Source: PCRC01 sp017848435 (GTDB taxonomy: Bacteria; Pseudomonadota; Gammaproteobacteria; Burkholderiales; Burkholderiaceae_C). From it: 64,000 nucleotides of DNA. Below the pieces are notes generated by a model. That model did not search any database. It was not told the origin of the DNA and saw nothing but the letters and a program-made list of their open reading frames with translations. Location: NCBI GenBank assembly GCA_965284315.1, contig OZ260072.1, forward strand, positions 1,426,001 through 1,490,000, given 5' to 3'. Of this stretch, positions 25,975 through 34,659 are shown piece after piece. Position 1 is the first letter of the stretch, and every line of letters starts with the position of its first letter. The translations under genes were made by a program, and so were the position numbers.

Positions 25975-26942
25975 GCGTTGCGCCCCGCGTCGTCTTCGCG
26001 GGCACGCCGGAATTTGCCCGCGTTGCCTTGCAGGCGCTGCACGTCGCCGGTTTCCACATCCCGCTCGTCCTGACGCAGCCCGACCGGCCCGCCGGCCGCG
26101 GCATGAAGCTGCAGGCCTCGCCGGTGAAGCAGTTCGCGCTGGACCACCACATCGCCGTGGCGCAGCCGCGCAGCCTGCGGCTCGACGGCAAATACCCGGA
26201 AGACGCAGCCCTGGCCCGCGCCGCCATTGCCGAAGCCCGTGCCGACGTGATGGTGGTGGCCGCCTACGGGCTGATCCTGCCGCAGTGGGTGCTGGACACG
26301 CCGGTTCAGGGCTGCCTCAATATCCACGCGTCGCTGCTGCCGCGCTGGCGCGGCGCGGCACCCATCCACCGCGCCATTGAAGCGGGCGACACCGAAACCG
26401 GCATCACCATCATGCAGATGGACGCCGGCCTCGACACCGGCGACATGCTGCTGGTGGAGCGCGCCGCCATCGGGCCGTACGACACCACCGCCCGCCTGCA
26501 CGACCGGCTGGCCACCCTCGGCGGCCGGTTGGTCGTGGAGGCGCTGGAGATCGCGGCCTGTGGGGGCTTCACGCCCGTGCCGCAACCCGCCGAGGGCGTG
26601 ACCTACGCGCACAAGATCGAGAAAGCCGAAGCCGCCATCGACTGGTCGCAACCCGCCGAGGTGATCGAGCGCCGCGTGCGTGCGTTCGACCCGTTTCCGG
26701 GGGCGTCCACCGCGCTGGCCGGGGAAGCTGTGAAGGTGTGGCGCTCTGAAATTGAGAGCAAAACCAACAGGTTTGATGCAGGCCCAGGCCAAATTCTGTC
26801 TGTCAACGGCGACGGTGTGCGGGTCCAGTGCGGTCAGGGCGTGTTGTGCCTGACCGAATTGCAGCGCGCTGGCGGCAAGCGCCTGCCGGTCGCTGACTTT
26901 CTGCGCGGCTTCCCGCTGCAACCAGGGCAGACATTGGGATGA
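25971..26942 (+). CDS. fmt: Methionyl-tRNA formyltransferase
   Basis: A 323-residue enzyme that formylates initiator Met-tRNA. The TTG at 25971 overlaps the def stop and has GAGG about 7 nt upstream; the product then starts with VAPRVVFAGTPEFARVAL. The folate-binding motif is HASLLPRWRGAAPIHRAI, followed by GDTETGITIMQMDAGLDTGDML. In the C-terminal domain, residues about 257-276 (EIESKTNRFDAGPGQIL) correspond to a diverged copy of the interspersed repeat. It is followed by azlC, with overlapping stop and start. Confidence 0.95.
   Translation: MSVAPRVVFAGTPEFARVALQALHVAGFHIPLVLTQPDRPAGRGMKLQASPVKQFALDHHIAVAQPRSLRLDGKYPEDAALARAAIAEARADVMVVAAYGLILPQWVLDTPVQGCLNIHASLLPRWRGAAPIHRAIEAGDTETGITIMQMDAGLDTGDMLLVERAAIGPYDTTARLHDRLATLGGRLVVEALEIAACGGFTPVPQPAEGVTYAHKIEKAEAAIDWSQPAEVIERRVRAFDPFPGASTALAGEAVKVWRSEIESKTNRFDAGPGQILSVNGDGVRVQCGQGVLCLTELQRAGGKRLPVADFLRGFPLQPGQTLG
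26742..26798 (-). repeat. About 70-bp interspersed repeat, copy 3 (diverged, inside fmt)
   Basis: The weakest copy. On the plus strand GCTCTGAAATTGAGAGCAAAACC lines up with copy 6 GCTCCTGAAAAAATAGCAAAACC, and GGCCAAATTCTG with GGCCGATTTGGCTTG. It is read in the same frame as copy 6. Confidence 0.6.
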
Positions 26943-27670
26943 ACAGCCTGCGCCGGACCTTCTCACATCCGGCGTTTCGGCAAAGCGCGCGCGAGATGGC
27001 GTCGGTCGCCCCCGGCATGGCCGCCTGGGGCATGATGACCGGCGTGGCCATGGTCAAGTCGGGCATGAGCGTGGCCGAGGCGGTGGCGATGACGCTGCTG
27101 GTCTTTGCCGGCAGCTCCCAACTCGCTGCCATGCCGCTGATCGCCGCCGGCGCGCCGATGGCGGTGATTCTGGTCACCGGCTTCTGCGTCAACCTGCGCT
27201 TCGTGGTGTTCAGCGCCCACCTGCGCGCCTACATGATGCATTTGCCGCTGGCGCGCCGGCTGTTCACCGGCTACCTCACCACCGACCTCAGCTACGTGCT
27301 GTTCACCCGCCGCTACCCGCAGGCGTCCAGCGACCCCGAAACGCGCGAAGCCGAGCAGGCCTACCTCGCCGGCGGCAGCGTGCTGAACTGGGTCAGCTGG
27401 CAAACCGCCAGCCTGATCGGCATTGGGCTCGCCCACGCGGTGCCCATGGCCTGGGGGCTGGGCTTTGCCGGCATCCTGGCGCTGCTGGGCATTGGCTGCT
27501 CGCTGGCCACCAGCCGGTTGCGGCTGGTGTCGGCCGGGGTGGCGGGCGCGGCCGCCGTGGCGGCGTTTGCGCTGCCGTTCAAGCTCAACATCGTGGTCGC
27601 GATTGCGGCCGCTGTGGCGTTGTGCCTGCTGCTGGAAAAACCCGGCCTGCCTGACGGAGGCCCCCGGTGA
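26939..27670 (+). CDS. azlC: AzlC family branched-chain amino acid exporter, large subunit
   Basis: A 243-residue membrane protein with about seven to eight hydrophobic segments. Family blocks include SVAPGMAAWGMMTGVAMVKSG, LLVFAGSSQLAAMPLIAAGAP and GFCVNLRFVVFSAHLR. AzlC with AzlD exports branched-chain amino acids and related analogues. The ATG overlaps the fmt stop (ATGA), and the stop overlaps the azlD GTG (GTGA). In many relatives def-fmt is followed by htpX or rsmB; here azlCD take that place. Confidence 0.93.
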   Translation: MNSLRRTFSHPAFRQSAREMASVAPGMAAWGMMTGVAMVKSGMSVAEAVAMTLLVFAGSSQLAAMPLIAAGAPMAVILVTGFCVNLRFVVFSAHLRAYMMHLPLARRLFTGYLTTDLSYVLFTRRYPQASSDPETREAEQAYLAGGSVLNWVSWQTASLIGIGLAHAVPMAWGLGFAGILALLGIGCSLATSRLRLVSAGVAGAAAVAAFALPFKLNIVVAIAAAVALCLLLEKPGLPDGGPR

Positions 27671-28023
27671 CCGAAGCCAACGTCACCGACGGGTGGACGC
27701 TGTGGGTCATCGTGGGCCTGACGGTGGTGACCGTCATTTCGCGTTCGTTTTTCTTCATCTCCAGCCAACCCTGGCAACTGCCCCGCTGGGCGCAGCGCGG
27801 CCTGCAGTACGCGCCCATTGCCGCGCTGGTGGCGGTGATTGGCCCCGAGATCGTGATGCAGAACGGCCAGCTGCCCACCACCTGGCAAGACGCCCGGCTC
27901 TTCGGCGCCGCTGCCGGTGCCGCGTTCTATTTCTGGCGCAAGGGCCAGGGGCAGGCAGTGCTGGGCACGATTGTGGTGGGCATGGCGGTGTATTTGCCGT
28001 TGCACATTGGGCTGGGGTGGTGA
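27667..28023 (+). CDS. azlD: AzlD family branched-chain amino acid exporter, small subunit
   Basis: A 118-residue protein with three to four membrane segments, beginning at GTG. VVTVISRSFFFIS is close to the usual TYLPRAL-type motif, with RGLQYAPIAALVAVIGPEIV next, typical of AzlD. It acts with AzlC; start and stop overlap, so the two are coupled. It is the last gene before pgk. Confidence 0.9.
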   Translation: MTEANVTDGWTLWVIVGLTVVTVISRSFFFISSQPWQLPRWAQRGLQYAPIAALVAVIGPEIVMQNGQLPTTWQDARLFGAAAGAAFYFWRKGQGQAVLGTIVVGMAVYLPLHIGLGW

Positions 28024-28076
28024 ATTGGCCACGCTCTTAAAATCAGCAGCTTTTGTGACTCCTGAATGACGCCCCC

Positions 28077-29270
28077 ATGAACATCCTCCGCTTCACCGAC
28101 CTTTGCGCCCAAGACCAGGTGCGCGGCCAGCGTGTGCTGATCCGTGCCGACCTGAACGTGCCGCAGGACGAAGCCGGCCGCATCACCGAAGACACCCGCA
28201 TCCGCGCCTCGGTGCCCTGCATTGAGCAAGCGCTCAAGGCGGGCGCGGCGGTGATGGTCACCTCCCACCTCGGCCGCCCGACCGAAGGCGAGTTCAAGCC
28301 CGAAGACTCCTTGGCCCCGGTGGCCACCCGCCTGGCCGAGCTGCTGGGCCGCCCGGTGCCACTGATCGCCAAGTGGGTGGACGGCGTGGCCATCAACCCC
28401 GGCGAGGTGGTGATGCTGGAGAACTGCCGCCTGAACAAAGGCGAGAAGAAAAACGACCCGGTGCTGGCCAAGAAAATGGCCGCGCTGTGCGACGTGTTCG
28501 TGCACGACGCCTTCGGCACCGCCCACCGCGCCGAGGCCTCCACCTACGGCGTGGCGCAGTTTGCCAAGGTGGCCTGCGCCGGCCCGCTGCTGGCCGCGGA
28601 AATTGACGCCATCACCCGTGCGCTGGAGAACCCCAAGCGCCCGCTGGTGGCCATCGTCGCCGGCTCCAAGGTCAGCACCAAACTCAGCATCCTGAAAAGC
28701 CTGGCCGCCAATGTGGACCAGCTGATCGTCGGCGGCGGCATTGCCAACACCTTCATGCTGGCCATGGGCCTGCCGATTGGCAAATCGCTCGCCGAACCGG
28801 CGCTGGTGGAAGAAGCCAAAGCGGTGATCGAGATGATGAAAGCGCGCGGCGCGGCCGTGCCCATTCCCACCGACGTGGTGGTGGCCAACGAATTTGCCGC
28901 CATGGCGCGTGCCAACAAGGTGCCGGTGGAAGCGGTGCAGGACGACGATTTGATCCTGGACATTGGCCCCCGCACCGCGGCCGAGCTGGCCGGCATCATC
29001 GCGCGTGCCGGCACGGTGGTGTGGAACGGGCCGATGGGCGTGTTCGAGTACGACCAGTTTGCCGGCGGCACCCGCACGCTGGCGGCAGCGATCGCGCATT
29101 CACCGGCCTTCAGCATTGCGGGCGGTGGCGACACGCTGGCCGCGATTGCCAAGTACGGCATTGAAAAAGACATTGGCTACATCTCCACCGGCGGCGGTGC
29201 CTTTCTGGAGGTGCTGGAGGGCAAGACCCTGCCGGCGTTTGACATCCTGATGCAGCGTGCGGCAGCGTAA
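28077..29270 (+). CDS. pgk: Phosphoglycerate kinase
   Basis: A 397-residue glycolytic enzyme converting 1,3-bisphosphoglycerate and ADP to 3-phosphoglycerate and ATP. Signatures: RVLIRADLNVPQDEAGRI, VTSHLGRPTEGEF, NCRLNKGEKKND, DAFGTAHRAEAST, the hinge VAGSKVSTKLSIL, NGPMGVFEYDQFA and the nucleotide loop GGGDTLAAI. The length is normal. TAAAATC at 28037-28043 may be a -10 box, about 35 nt before the ATG. It heads a cluster of lower-glycolysis genes (pgk, pyk, fba). Confidence 0.97.
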   Translation: MNILRFTDLCAQDQVRGQRVLIRADLNVPQDEAGRITEDTRIRASVPCIEQALKAGAAVMVTSHLGRPTEGEFKPEDSLAPVATRLAELLGRPVPLIAKWVDGVAINPGEVVMLENCRLNKGEKKNDPVLAKKMAALCDVFVHDAFGTAHRAEASTYGVAQFAKVACAGPLLAAEIDAITRALENPKRPLVAIVAGSKVSTKLSILKSLAANVDQLIVGGGIANTFMLAMGLPIGKSLAEPALVEEAKAVIEMMKARGAAVPIPTDVVVANEFAAMARANKVPVEAVQDDDLILDIGPRTAAELAGIIARAGTVVWNGPMGVFEYDQFAGGTRTLAAAIAHSPAFSIAGGGDTLAAIAKYGIEKDIGYISTGGGAFLEVLEGKTLPAFDILMQRAAA

Positions 29271-29313
29271 CCACGCTGTAACCGGCGCATGAGAAAATGA
29301 AACCCGGTTACAG
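29267..29313 (+). promoter_or_regulatory. GTAACC direct and inverted repeats upstream of pyk
   Basis: GTAACC at 29267 and 29278 lie 11 bp apart. CTGTAACCGG (29276-29285) also forms a perfect 10-bp inverted repeat with CCGGTTACAG (29304-29313). A GTTAC pair with the same 11-bp spacing precedes fba (31750, 31761). The array starts in the last codons of pgk and ends 44 nt before the pyk ATG. Confidence 0.55.
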
Positions 29314-29357
29314 CACAGGCCCTTGTGCTGCCCGCCACTGACCCCCGAAAGCCCACC

Positions 29358-30788
29358 ATGCGCCGCGCCACCAAGATTGTTGCCACCCTCGGCCCCGCCT
29401 CCAGCGACCCGGCGTTGCTGGAGCAGATGATCCGGGCCGGCGTCAACGTGGTGCGGCTCAACTTCAGCCACGGCGTGGCGCAAGACCACATCGACCGTGC
29501 CCGGCTGGTGCGCGAAGCAGCGCAGCGCGCGGGCCGCGAGGTGGCCATCATGGCCGACCTGCAGGGTCCGAAAATCCGCGTTGGCAAGTTCGCCGAAGGC
29601 AAGGTCATGCTGGTGCCGGGCGCCAAGTTTGTACTCGATGCCTCGCGCAGCGCGCCGGGTGATTTGAGTGGCGTCGGCCTCGACTACAAAGAGCTGCCAC
29701 GCGATGTGAAGGCCGGCGACAGCCTGCTGTTGAACGACGGGCTGATCGTGCTGACCGTGGACGCCGTCAAGGGCGAGCAGGTGCTCACCACCGTCAAGCT
29801 CGGCGGTGAGCTGTCCAACAACAAGGGCATCAACAAACAAGGCGGTGGCCTGACGGCGCCGGCGCTGACCGCCAAGGACATGGACGACATCCGCACCGCG
29901 ATGCGTTTCCAGGCCGACTACGTGGCGGTGAGTTTCCCCAAAAGCGCCACCGACATGGAGCTGGCGCGCCAGCTGTGCAACGTGGCGGCGGCCGATTTCG
30001 GCCACAAGCCGGGGCTGATCGCCAAGATCGAGCGGGCCGAGGCGATTCCCCGGCTGGAAGAGATTCTGCTGGCCAGCGACGGCATCATGGTCGCCCGTGG
30101 CGACCTCGCGGTCGAGGTGGGCAATGCCACCGTGCCGGCGTTGCAAAAACGCATGATTCGCCTGGCGCGCGAGCACGACAAGGTGGTGATCACCGCCACG
30201 CAAATGATGGAAAGCATGATCACCAACCCGGTGCCCACCCGCGCCGAGGTGAGCGACGTGGCCAACGCCGTGCTCGACGGCACCGACGCGGTGATGCTGA
30301 GCGCCGAAACCGCTGCCGGCAAGTACCCGCTGGAAACCATCATCGAGATGGCCAACATCTGTGTGGAAGCCGAGAAGGCCGAGGACGTGCGGCTCGACGC
30401 CGACTTCACCGGTATGACCTTTGGCCGCATCGACCAGTCGATTGCCATGGGTGCGCTGTTCACCGCCCACCACCTCGGCGCCAAGGCCATCGTCGCACTG
30501 ACCGACTCCGGCTCCACCCCGCTGTGGATGAGCCGCCACCGCATCCATGTGCCGATTTACGCGCTCACGCCCAAGATCGCCACGCAGCGCAAGATGGCGC
30601 TGTACCGCAACGTGCGCCCGCTGCTGATGGACACCAGCGTCGACCGCGACACCGCGCTGGCCGATGCCGAAGCCCACCTGAAAAGCCGCAATATCGTGCA
30701 GACCGGCGATGTCTACGCCATCACCTGCGGCGAACCCATGGGCTCGCCCGGCGGCACCAACATGCTGAAGGTGTGCCGCGTCGGTTGA
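29358..30788 (+). CDS. pyk: Pyruvate kinase
   Basis: A 476-residue enzyme converting phosphoenolpyruvate and ADP to pyruvate and ATP. The ATG at 29358 begins MRRATKIVATLGPASSDP, the normal start. Motifs: GVNVVRLNFSHG, ADLQGPKIRVGKF, LLNDGLIVLTVD, the active-site signature IAKIERAEAIPRLEEIL, GIMVARGDLAVEVG and ATQMMESMI. The C-terminal allosteric domain has ALTDSGSTPLWMSRHR. The upstream GTAACC repeats suggest regulation shared with fba. Confidence 0.97.
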   Translation: MRRATKIVATLGPASSDPALLEQMIRAGVNVVRLNFSHGVAQDHIDRARLVREAAQRAGREVAIMADLQGPKIRVGKFAEGKVMLVPGAKFVLDASRSAPGDLSGVGLDYKELPRDVKAGDSLLLNDGLIVLTVDAVKGEQVLTTVKLGGELSNNKGINKQGGGLTAPALTAKDMDDIRTAMRFQADYVAVSFPKSATDMELARQLCNVAAADFGHKPGLIAKIERAEAIPRLEEILLASDGIMVARGDLAVEVGNATVPALQKRMIRLAREHDKVVITATQMMESMITNPVPTRAEVSDVANAVLDGTDAVMLSAETAAGKYPLETIIEMANICVEAEKAEDVRLDADFTGMTFGRIDQSIAMGALFTAHHLGAKAIVALTDSGSTPLWMSRHRIHVPIYALTPKIATQRKMALYRNVRPLLMDTSVDRDTALADAEAHLKSRNIVQTGDVYAITCGEPMGSPGGTNMLKVCRVG

Positions 30789-30821
30789 ATCCGCAGCGGC
30801 ACCCGCCACGTAAGTTTGCCG

Positions 30822-31709
30822 ATGTCCAAAGAACCTTCCCCCATGCGCCGCGCTGGTCTGTTGGGCCTGGTGGCCGCCGCCGTCACCCCGCTGTTGCAAG
30901 CCTGCTCGCCGCTGCGCATCATCAACGCGCTGGCACCCGGCAGCACCTACGCCCTCACCAGCGGCCAGGCCTACGGCCCGAACGCCCGGCAGAAGATCGA
31001 CGTCTACCAGCCCAACCCGCCAGTGCCCGACGCTCCGGTGGTGGTGTTTTTCTACGGCGGCAGCTGGACCACCGGCGAGCGGGCCGACTATTTGTTTGCG
31101 GGCGAAGCGCTGGCCTCGCGCGGCATCGTCACGCTGGTTGCCGACTACCGGCTCAGCCCCGAAGTGCGCTACCCGGTGTTCCTGCAGGACAGCGCGCTGG
31201 CGGTGAAATGGGCGGCCGACAACGCCCAACGTTTTGGCGGTGACCCCAGGAAGCTCTACGTGATGGGCCACAGCGCCGGGGGCTACAACGCCGCCATGGT
31301 GGCACTGGACCCGCGCTGGCTGGGGGCGGTGGGCATGCGGCCCGGGCAACTGGCCGGCTTCATCGGCATTGCCGGTGCCTACGACTTCCTGCCCATCGCC
31401 ATTCCCGAGGTGCAGGTGGCCTTCAACTGGCCCCACACCCCGCCCGACAGCCAGCCGCTGTGGCATGCCAGCCCCGCCGCGCCCCGCACGCTGCTGCTGG
31501 CTGCCCGCAACGACACGCTGGTCAACCCGGTGCGCAACACCGAAGGCCTGTCGAAAAAACTGCGTGACGCCGGTGTGCCGGTCCAGACCGAAATACTCGA
31601 TGGCGTCAGCCATGTCACCATCATCGGCTCGCTGGCCAAGCCACTGCGCCTGCTGGCGCCGGTGCTGGACCGGGTGGCCGAGTTCGTCAAAGCCAACACG
31701 GCCGCCTGA
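30822..31709 (+). CDS. Alpha/beta hydrolase, carboxylesterase (BD-FAE/HSL-like lipoprotein)
   Basis: A 295-residue hydrolase. The start could be ATG at 30822 or 30843; either leaves a signal peptide with lipobox LLQAC, so it is likely a periplasmic lipoprotein. Catalytic features: oxyanion motif FFYGGSWTTGERADY, nucleophile elbow VMGHSAGGYNAAM, a likely acid in LLAARNDTLVNP, and His in LDGVSHVTII. The sequence resembles esterases that act on small acylated substrates; the substrate is unknown. It sits inside the glycolytic cluster without an evident metabolic link. Confidence 0.85.
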   Translation: MSKEPSPMRRAGLLGLVAAAVTPLLQACSPLRIINALAPGSTYALTSGQAYGPNARQKIDVYQPNPPVPDAPVVVFFYGGSWTTGERADYLFAGEALASRGIVTLVADYRLSPEVRYPVFLQDSALAVKWAADNAQRFGGDPRKLYVMGHSAGGYNAAMVALDPRWLGAVGMRPGQLAGFIGIAGAYDFLPIAIPEVQVAFNWPHTPPDSQPLWHASPAAPRTLLLAARNDTLVNPVRNTEGLSKKLRDAGVPVQTEILDGVSHVTIIGSLAKPLRLLAPVLDRVAEFVKANTAA

Positions 31710-31749
31710 ACGCGCCGCGCCACTGTCGGCACGGGTAAAATCTACGGCA

Positions 31750-31765
31750 GTTACAACCGGGTTAC
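31750..31765 (+). promoter_or_regulatory. GTTAC direct repeat upstream of fba
   Basis: GTTAC at 31750-31754 and GTTAC at 31761-31765 are 11 bp apart, the same spacing as the GTAACC pair before pyk. TAAAAT at 31736-31741 just upstream is a likely -10 box, so the repeats would overlap the transcript start. Confidence 0.5.
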
Positions 31766-31789
31766 CGCCCACCCCCTGAGGATTCACCC

Positions 31790-32854
31790 ATGGCACTCGT
31801 CTCAATGCGCGAGCTGCTGGACCACGCCGCCGCGAACGGCTACGGCATTCCAGCGTTCAACGTCAACAACCTGGAACAGGTGCAGGCCGTGATGGCCGCG
31901 GCCGACGAAGTGGGCTCACCGGTCATCCTGCAGGCCAGCGCCGGCGCCCGCAAATATGCCGGCGAGTCCTTCATCAAGCACCTGATCCAGGCCGCCTGCG
32001 AGGCCTACCCGCACATCCCCTTGGTGATGCACCAGGACCACGGCACCAGCCCCAAGATCTGCGAAGGTGCGATCCAGCTGGGCTTCGGCTCGGTGATGAT
32101 GGACGGCTCGCTGCGGGAAGACGGCAAGACCCCGGCCGATTTTGCCTACAACGTGGACGTGACGCGCAAGGTCGTGGACATGGCGCACAAGGTTGGCGTC
32201 ACGGTCGAAGGTGAGCTCGGTTGCCTGGGCAATCTGGAAACCGGCGAGGCTGGCGAGGAAGACGGTGTTGGCGCCGAAGGCAAGCTGGACCACAGCCAGA
32301 TGCTGACCGACCCCGAAGAGGCCGCCCAGTTCGTCAAGGCCACCCAGCTCGACGCGCTGGCCATTGCCATTGGCACCAGCCACGGCGCCTACAAGTTCAG
32401 CCGCCCGCCCACCGGCGACATCCTGGCGATTTCCCGCGTGAAAGAAATCAACCAGCGCATTCCCAACACCCACCTGGTGATGCACGGCAGCTCCAGCGTG
32501 CCGCAGGACCTGCTGGACATCATCAACCAGTACGGCGGCAAGATGAAGCAGACCTACGGCGTGCCGGTCAAGGAGATCCAGGAAGCCATCCGCTACGGCG
32601 TGCGCAAGATCAACATCGACACCGACATCCGCATGGCCATGACCGGCGCGGTGCGCAAGTTCCTGTTCGAGAACCCCGACAAGTTCGATGCCCGCGAATG
32701 GCTCAAGCCCGCCCGCGAAGCCGCCAAGGCCATCTGCAAGCAGCGCTATATCGAGTTCGGCTGCGAGGGCCAGGGTGCCAAGATCAAGGGCCACAGCCTG
32801 CAGGTGGTGGCGGCGCAGTATGCCAAGGGCGAATTGGCGCAAGTGGTGAACTGA
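31790..32854 (+). CDS. fba: Fructose-bisphosphate aldolase, class II
   Basis: A 354-residue zinc-dependent aldolase of the Calvin-type (class IIB) group. Zinc ligands and active-site blocks: MHQDHGTSPKICEGAIQLGF, SVMMDGSLREDGKTP, EGELGCLGNLETG, AIAIGTSHGAYKF, LVMHGSSSVPQDLL and VRKINIDTDIRMAMTGA. It interconverts fructose 1,6-bisphosphate with dihydroxyacetone phosphate and glyceraldehyde 3-phosphate. GAGG lies 7-10 nt before the ATG. pfkA is 6 kb away; with pgk and pyk this makes a glycolytic neighbourhood. Confidence 0.97.
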   Translation: MALVSMRELLDHAAANGYGIPAFNVNNLEQVQAVMAAADEVGSPVILQASAGARKYAGESFIKHLIQAACEAYPHIPLVMHQDHGTSPKICEGAIQLGFGSVMMDGSLREDGKTPADFAYNVDVTRKVVDMAHKVGVTVEGELGCLGNLETGEAGEEDGVGAEGKLDHSQMLTDPEEAAQFVKATQLDALAIAIGTSHGAYKFSRPPTGDILAISRVKEINQRIPNTHLVMHGSSSVPQDLLDIINQYGGKMKQTYGVPVKEIQEAIRYGVRKINIDTDIRMAMTGAVRKFLFENPDKFDAREWLKPAREAAKAICKQRYIEFGCEGQGAKIKGHSLQVVAAQYAKGELAQVVN

Positions 32855-32864
32855 GCCCCGCCAA

Positions 32865-33899
32865 ATGCCCGCTGTGGGAGAGGCTCGCGGGACCAACAAC
32901 TTTGACTTCCTCCGGGTGGTCGCCGCTTACTTGGTGATCGGAAGCCACCAGTACGCCCTTTTGGGTCATCCAGAGCCTCGTCCCCTCCCTTTCGCAACCT
33001 GGGGGACGGTCGGTGTTTACATTTTCTTTGTGATCAGCGGGTTCCTTGTCGCCAAGAGTTGGCGCGATGACCCGAACATCTGGCGATTCGGCGTCAGGCG
33101 GCTCCTCCGGATTTGGCCGGCACTGACCGCAGTGACCGTGTTGACCGTGCTGGTGCTGGGGCCCGTCGCAACGTCCCTGTCGGCGGGTGTGTACTTCGCC
33201 CACCCCGCCACCTGGACATACCTCGGAAACATCGCCTTCTTCATTCAATACCAACTGCCTGGGGTGTTTTCGCTCAATCCAGGCGGGAGTGCCGTGAATG
33301 GTTCGTTGTGGACCATCCCGGTGGAGGTCGGTTGTTACTTGGCATTGGCACTGGTGGGGGGGCTGGGCCTGCTGCGCTGGCGCTGGACCTTGTGGCTCAT
33401 GTGGGTTGGGATCGTGGCCATGACGTCCCTGATTTCCGATGTGGGTGGTGGTCCTGGACGCTACTGGTCGCTTGAGCTGGGGGGCTTTTTTCTGTCCGGG
33501 ATGCTCCTGCAGTACCGTCTTCCTGCGCCCAGCCGTGCGGACATTCGCATGGGGCTGGGGTTGCTCCTGCTGGGGTGCTTCTTCTGGGCTGGTGGCTTGA
33601 AGGTGCTGGCGGTGGTGGTCGCTTTGCCGTTTTGGGTGGTCTGGGTCGGCAGCCGATCCTGGCCGTGTGTGAGCCGCACAGGTCGCTGGGGTGACCCTTC
33701 GTACGGTCTCTACCTGTTCGCTTTCCCGTTGCAACAGGCGGTGATTGCATGGTTTGGTGACCGCCTGAACGTGGCCCAGTTGACCGCGGTGTCTGTTGCC
33801 ATGATCACGTTGACCGCCTACCTGTCGTGGCACACCGTCGAGCGGCCAGCGCTGCGCTGGAAGGTGCGATGGTTCGGCTCAGACAGGTCGCGTCCGTGA
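32865..33899 (+). CDS. Acyltransferase family 3 membrane protein (OafA/YrhL-like)
   Basis: A 344-residue protein with about ten membrane helices. The N-terminal signature NNFDFLRVVAAYLVIGSHQY and VYIFFVISGFLVAKSW with RRLLRIWPAL match acyltransferase-3 proteins that O-acetylate lipopolysaccharide or other glycans. The conserved catalytic His of FDxLR...H is present as SHQY. Base composition is clearly less GC-rich than the flanking genes, with many A/T-ending codons, which suggests recent acquisition. It starts 10 nt after fba but is probably not functionally linked. It converges with an RTX gene. Confidence 0.88.
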   Translation: MPAVGEARGTNNFDFLRVVAAYLVIGSHQYALLGHPEPRPLPFATWGTVGVYIFFVISGFLVAKSWRDDPNIWRFGVRRLLRIWPALTAVTVLTVLVLGPVATSLSAGVYFAHPATWTYLGNIAFFIQYQLPGVFSLNPGGSAVNGSLWTIPVEVGCYLALALVGGLGLLRWRWTLWLMWVGIVAMTSLISDVGGGPGRYWSLELGGFFLSGMLLQYRLPAPSRADIRMGLGLLLLGCFFWAGGLKVLAVVVALPFWVVWVGSRSWPCVSRTGRWGDPSYGLYLFAFPLQQAVIAWFGDRLNVAQLTAVSVAMITLTAYLSWHTVERPALRWKVRWFGSDRSRP

Positions 33900-33925
33900 C
33901 GGTCGATTCTGAATGAGCGTATGGG

Positions 33926-34594
33926 TCAGGCCAGCAGGTCGGCGATGCTGAACTGGTTCAGGTTGGTCGCACCGATCAGCTCGATCACGATGTCACCGTC
34001 GGCCTGGAAGCCGGCTTGGTTGTTGCGATCGACCACCAGGTAGGTGCCCTCCACCTTGCCCGTCAGCTGAACCAGTGCGGCTTCGCCGGCTTCCATGATG
34101 CTGCTGCGCAGGTTCAAGATGCCGGCCAGCAAGGTTTCCACAGGGAACTCGGAGGTGCTGCTGAACGATCGCGTCGTGGTGCTCAACGGCGCACCACCGT
34201 CGAAATGGAAACGGTCCTCCGCGAAATCGAAGTAGGCCACGACGTCGTGCTGCGCCAGCAGCGAGTCGCTGGCGGCGCCATAGTTGTAAATGTCGGCGCC
34301 GTCGCCACCCACCAGTTCATCGGCCCCCGCGCCGCCGGTCAGTTGGTCGTTGCCGATGCTGCCGCTCAGCATGTCGTTGCCGTTGTCGCCAAACAGCCGG
34401 TCGTTGCCGTCGTTACCGTAAATCTGGTCGTTGCCGTCACCGCCATGCATCAGGTCATCGGTGGGGCGCTTCAGCGTGAGGCCGAAGAAGGTCAGGTCGC
34501 CGTCACCGTACAGGACGTCGTCGCCGTTGGTGCCGTTGTAGGTGTGAAACAGTTGGATGTTGAGTTCGTTGCCGAGGGTCTTGAGCAGGGCCAT
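33926..34594 (-). CDS. RTX calcium-binding protein, probable type I secretion substrate (RTX1)
   Basis: A 222-residue protein without an N-terminal signal peptide. Residues about 20-105 hold five to six nonapeptide repeats of the GGxGxDxUx type: MHGGDGNDQIYGNDGNDRL, FGDNGNDMLSG, TGGAGADELVGGDGADIYNY. These bind calcium after export. The last 100 residues are a non-repeat domain ending SIADLLA, similar to C-terminal type I export signals. No ABC exporter is in the window. A sigma-54-like promoter (34660-34675) and a paired upstream motif (34835-34877) precede it, and the NtrC-type regulator is directly upstream. Confidence 0.85.
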   Translation of the reverse strand: MALLKTLGNELNIQLFHTYNGTNGDDVLYGDGDLTFFGLTLKRPTDDLMHGGDGNDQIYGNDGNDRLFGDNGNDMLSGSIGNDQLTGGAGADELVGGDGADIYNYGAASDSLLAQHDVVAYFDFAEDRFHFDGGAPLSTTTRSFSSTSEFPVETLLAGILNLRSSIMEAGEAALVQLTGKVEGTYLVVDRNNQAGFQADGDIVIELIGATNLNQFSIADLLA

Positions 34595-34659
34595 GGTGGT
34601 GTCCGTTCGTTTGTGGGGTGCCCCAACACCCGGGATGGGTGGGGCAGGCCACCTCCATC

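Noticed and set aside
34614..34627. TGGGGTGCCCCA inverted repeat in the RTX1 leader
   Set aside because: Short arms in a G/C-rich leader; it cannot be told apart from chance and does not match the proposed regulator motif well.
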